Positions 3,846-6,026 of a DNA stretch of 6,026 nt are shown in pieces. Location: contig PFVN01000072.1 of the NCBI GenBank assembly GCA_002790635.1, positions 1 to 6,026 of the forward strand, read 5' to 3'. How positions within the stretch are numbered: position 1 is the first letter of the stretch; the number at the start of each line of letters is the position of its first letter. The notes beneath the pieces were generated by a model. It saw nothing but the letters and a program-made list of their open reading frames with translations. It was not told where the DNA came from and ran no database searches. The translations under genes were made by a program, and so were the position numbers. The DNA is from Candidatus Moranbacteria bacterium CG_4_9_14_3_um_filter_42_9 (GTDB taxonomy: Bacteria > Patescibacteriota > Minisyncoccia > Moranbacterales > UBA2206).

Positions 3846-5501
3846 ATGCTTAAATCCTACGATAATTTGATTAATTTAGCAATCAATCCGCCGGGTGGCG
3901 GACCCAAAAATTCAGAGGAATTTTTGAATTTAAAAAAAGAATTGTGTGGAAAAATGCAACTGCCTTTGCCGACCAATGCCGATCTGCGTGAGCACTACGA
4001 AAAAATGATTGCTGCCGGAAAAATCCGGCGCCAGCCGAAATTGGAAAAATTGCTTTTGAGCCGGCGAATCCGGACCCAATCGGGCGTGGCTATCGTCGCC
4101 GTTCTCACTAAATCCTATCCCTGCCCTGGGCGCTGTATTTATTGCCCGACAGAATCCGGCATGCCGAAAAGCTATCTTTCTAATGAACCAGCGGTAATGC
4201 GCGCCATCAGCGCTAAATTTAATCCTTACCGGCAAGTGCAAAATCGCCTGCGCTCGCTGGAACTCAATGGACACAAAACCGAAAAGATCGAACTGATCGT
4301 CATGGGCGGAACGTTTTCTTTTTTGCCGAAGCATTATCAGAAGTGGTTTATCACGGAATGCTTCCGGGCATGCAATGATTACGGAGTTCATAAAGTTCGT
4401 AAAGTTAGAAAGTCTATACGGTCCAAGGGCATAGATGAAATACTTTTGAGAGAACAGCACAGGAACGAAAAGGCAAAACACAGGATAATCGGAGTGACAT
4501 TGGAAACTAGGCCGGATTATATTGATGAAAAAGAAATAATTAATTTCAGGAATCTTGGCTCAACCCGGGTGGAATTGGGAGTTCAGAGCATTTATGATCC
4601 GGTGCTCAAGGCCAATCGGCGCGGCCATGGAGTAGAGGCGACTATCCACGCGACAAAATTACTGAAAGACGCCGGATTCAAGATCAACTACCACATCATG
4701 CCCGGGCTGCCGGGATCAAGTTTGAAGATGGATTTAAAGATGTTCAAGGAACTTTTTCGCAATTCCAGCTTTCAGCCAGATATGCTCAAAATTTATCCGA
4801 CGGTTGTCGTCAAAAACAGCGCCCTATATAATCTCTGGAAAAAAGGAAACTACAAAGCCTTGACTGATCGACAATTTGAAAAATTCATATTGGAAATAAA
4901 AAAGTCGTTCATTCCTCCCTACGTGCGGATTGCCCGCCTAGTGCGCGATGTTCCCGCTACTTCTATTGTGGACGGTCCGAAAATTTCCAATATCCGCCAG
5001 TTGATCGCCCACCGTTCCGCTTGCCGGTGCATCCGCTGCCGGGAAGTGGGCGCGCATTATGATATCTGGGAAAAAGTTGTATTAGACCGCATTGATTATG
5101 AAGCATCAAAAGGAAAAGAAATTTTTTTACAATACGTTACGCAAGATAAAAAAAAGCTGTTCGCCCTCCTGCGTTTGAGGATTCCGAGTAATCATAATCG
5201 CGGACATTTTATCCCCGCACTTCGGAACGCGGCGATTGTCCGCGAAATTCATACATACGGAAAACTTAAACCGATAAATACTGAAAGAAAGCATTCCCTG
5301 CCCGCATCGCTACGCGAAGCGTTGCAGGCGGGTCCCCAACATATCGGGTTGGGTAAAAAACTGATGCTGGAAGCGGAAAAAATTGCAAAAAAGGAATTTG
5401 GCCTTGATAAGGTTGTAGTAATTTCAGGAGTGGGGGTCCGGGAATATTACAAAAAGCTGGGTTATAGACAAAAAGATACCTATATGGTAAAACCCATATA
5501 G
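3846..5501 (+). CDS. elp3: Elp3-family radical SAM / lysine-acetyltransferase-fold tRNA-modifying enzyme
   Basis: 551 residues from ATG 3846, close to the usual Elp3 length. A TTG at 3834 would add four. Elp3 joins a radical-SAM core to a GNAT-like domain and carboxymethylates U34 of tRNA using acetyl-CoA and SAM. Numbered from the ATG, the basic RTQSGVAIVAVLTK lead-in is followed by the [4Fe-4S] cysteines C93-x3-C97-x2-C100 (PCPGRCIYCP). Then come GGTFSFLP (154-161), TLETRPDYI (218-226), STRVELGVQSIYDP (239-252), HIMPGLPG (283-290) and LKIYPT (314-319). The zinc-binding linker is CRCIRCREVG (C393, C395, C398). The acetyltransferase domain has LLRLRIP (441-447), AIVREIHTYG (463-472), the acetyl-CoA loop QHIGLGKK (498-505) and GVGVREYYKKLGY (528-540). 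All key residues are present. Residues about 484-496 are encoded by a palindrome, and about 181-189 by a 9-base repeat. Confidence 0.95.
   Translation: MLKSYDNLINLAINPPGGGPKNSEEFLNLKKELCGKMQLPLPTNADLREHYEKMIAAGKIRRQPKLEKLLLSRRIRTQSGVAIVAVLTKSYPCPGRCIYCPTESGMPKSYLSNEPAVMRAISAKFNPYRQVQNRLRSLELNGHKTEKIELIVMGGTFSFLPKHYQKWFITECFRACNDYGVHKVRKVRKSIRSKGIDEILLREQHRNEKAKHRIIGVTLETRPDYIDEKEIINFRNLGSTRVELGVQSIYDPVLKANRRGHGVEATIHATKLLKDAGFKINYHIMPGLPGSSLKMDLKMFKELFRNSSFQPDMLKIYPTVVVKNSALYNLWKKGNYKALTDRQFEKFILEIKKSFIPPYVRIARLVRDVPATSIVDGPKISNIRQLIAHRSACRCIRCREVGAHYDIWEKVVLDRIDYEASKGKEIFLQYVTQDKKKLFALLRLRIPSNHNRGHFIPALRNAAIVREIHTYGKLKPINTERKHSLPASLREALQAGPQHIGLGKKLMLEAEKIAKKEFGLDKVVVISGVGVREYYKKLGYRQKDTYMVKPI
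4386..4412 (+). repeat. Degenerate 9-base tandem repeat inside elp3
   Basis: GTTCATAAA, GTTCGTAAA and GTTAGAAAG run head to tail, three units in frame, giving VHK-VRK-VRK at residues about 181-189 of the radical-SAM domain. This is a Lys/Arg-rich loop between conserved blocks, so length changes of whole units would be tolerated. Confidence 0.7.
5297..5332 (+). repeat. GC-rich palindrome in frame in the elp3 acetyltransferase domain
   Basis: CCTGCCCGCATCGCT (5297-5311) and AGCGTTGCAGGCGGG (5318-5332) pair around ACGCGA with two mismatches and one G-T. It is read as SLPASLREALQAG (residues about 484-496), directly before the acetyl-CoA loop QHIGLG. Its GC content is well above the AT-rich flanks. 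It looks like an inserted palindromic element that kept the frame. Confidence 0.75.
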
Positions 5502-5521
5502 ATTAAGCGAAAGAAGTTCTT

Positions 5522-5911
5522 ATGCTAAAAATTATCATTGCGTCCGGTCCGGTCATTGTTGAGAACAACAAAGTTCTTCTCAACCAGCACGGAGATACTG
5601 ACTTCTGGAAGTTTTGCGGCGGCAAAGTCTAGGATTTCAACACCGACTTGATCGAAAACGCCCGTCGGGAAGTGAAGGAGGAAATGGGCATTGGAATTGA
5701 AGTTCTGGATGAATCCCCATTCATCATGCACACGGTCAAAAAAACTCCGGAAGGAAATGTGGATGTTATTCTAGTTCATTATCTGGCCAAGCGCATTGGC
5801 GAAATAAAACCAGGAAGTGATATTCGGGAATGGAAATGGTTTGATCTGAAAAGTCTGCCGGAAAATCTAGGTCCCAATATACTTCCCACTCTCAAACATT
5901 TTGGCTTCTAA
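5522..5911 (+). pseudogene. Nudix hydrolase gene interrupted by an in-frame TAG
   Basis: From ATG 5522, 20 bases after the elp3 stop, the frame gives MLKIIIASGPVIVENNKVLL..., then FWKFCGGKV, TAG at 5630-5632, and on through DFNTDLIENARREVKEEMGI to TAA 5909-5911: 129 codons in total with one stop at codon 37. The TAG falls inside the Nudix box (GG...REVKEEMGI), whose REVxEExGI half is intact and would bind the metal. The family hydrolyses nucleoside diphosphates linked to another moiety; the substrate cannot be told. AAG, CAG or GAG to TAG is a single change. The rest shows no other damage, so the lesion is recent, or it is a sequencing error. A TTG at 5648 could yield only a C-terminal fragment lacking the first strand and half the box. 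TAG is an ordinary stop elsewhere in the window (uppP, elp3). Confidence 0.8.
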
Positions 5912-5921
5912 AAGCCTTTCT

Positions 5922-5951
5922 GGCCCTTGGCACTTGCGCCAAGGGCCTTTT
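5922..5951 (+). terminator. Rho-independent terminator of the elp3-Nudix unit
   Basis: GGCCCTTGGC (5922-5931) and GCCAAGGGCC (5938-5947) form a perfect 10-bp stem with loop ACTTGC, followed by TTTT (5948-5951). It starts 11 bases after the Nudix stop. A smaller hairpin, GGCTT / AAGCC (5903-5916), overlaps the stop codon. Confidence 0.92.
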
Positions 5952-5955
5952 GTAC

Positions 5956-5961
5956 TATAAT
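5956..5961 (+). promoter_or_regulatory. -10 box of the promoter for the right-edge gene
   Basis: Perfect TATAAT immediately after the terminator. The -35 is weak (TTGCGC 5934-5939, 16-base spacer, inside the terminator loop and stem). The start near 5968 would leave a leader of about 19 bases with no Shine-Dalgarno. Confidence 0.5.
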
Positions 5962-5986
5962 TGATTTGTAACTAATTTTTTTTATT

Positions 5987-6026
5987 ATGAAAATAACCAA
6001 TCACATTATCAACCTGAAAACTGCCG
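5987..6026 (+). CDS. Start of an unidentified gene (cut by window edge)
   Basis: ATG at 5987 opens MKITNHIINLKTA and runs off the window after 13 codons. The terminator and TATAAT box before it support a real gene start. Thirteen residues are too few to name a family. Confidence 0.5.
   Translation, partial: MKITNHIINLKTA

Noticed and set aside
5630..5632. TAG recoded as an amino acid
   Set aside because: uppP and elp3 both end in TAG at the expected protein ends, so reading TAG as sense would extend them.

Overview
The window looks like a piece of a Candidate Phyla Radiation (Patescibacteria, probably Parcubacteria-like) genome. This is inferred from the mix of genes, not from a marker gene: a stand-alone bacterial Elp3, a Trm9-like methyltransferase, a REP-associated tyrosine transposase (RAYT), a MerR-like mini-regulator, a secreted repeat protein of the kind seen in these lineages, weak or absent Shine-Dalgarno sites, and many short palindromes and microsatellites, several inside genes. 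TAG and TAA serve as stops and no recoding is needed.

Layout. 1-573 (minus) is the N-terminal part of a secreted or membrane-anchored surface protein that runs off the left edge. 574-1027 has no convincing gene but is dense in inverted repeats. 1028-1249 (minus) is a 73-residue MerR-type HTH protein. In front of it are a second, aborted copy of its first codons (1268-1324), a clear promoter (1351-1379) and two AT-rich dyads (1380-1425). 1492-2151 (minus) is a RAYT transposase flanked by inverted copies of a 23-base palindrome, with a third copy in frame inside it and a fourth at 942-964. 2199-3008 (minus) is uppP, carrying a 7-base tandem repeat and a perfect 26-base inverted repeat within the coding sequence. 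3027-3722 (minus) is the Trm9-like methyltransferase. Divergent from it, 3846-5501 (plus) is elp3, with a GC-rich palindrome in frame in its acetyltransferase domain, followed by a Nudix hydrolase gene interrupted by a TAG codon (5522-5911), a strong terminator, and the first 13 codons of another plus-strand gene.

How the genes may work together. Elp3 (carboxymethylation of wobble uridine) and Trm9 (methylation of that group) are consecutive enzymes in the eukaryotic mcm5U34 tRNA pathway. Finding an Elp3 and a Trm9-like enzyme side by side, divergently transcribed, suggests a compact bacterial version. The second theme is palindrome invasion: at least three unrelated palindromes lie in frame in rayT, uppP and elp3, and another sits at the disrupted 5' end of the MerR-like gene. 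This resembles the Rickettsia palindromic elements, with a RAYT as candidate mobiliser of one of the families.
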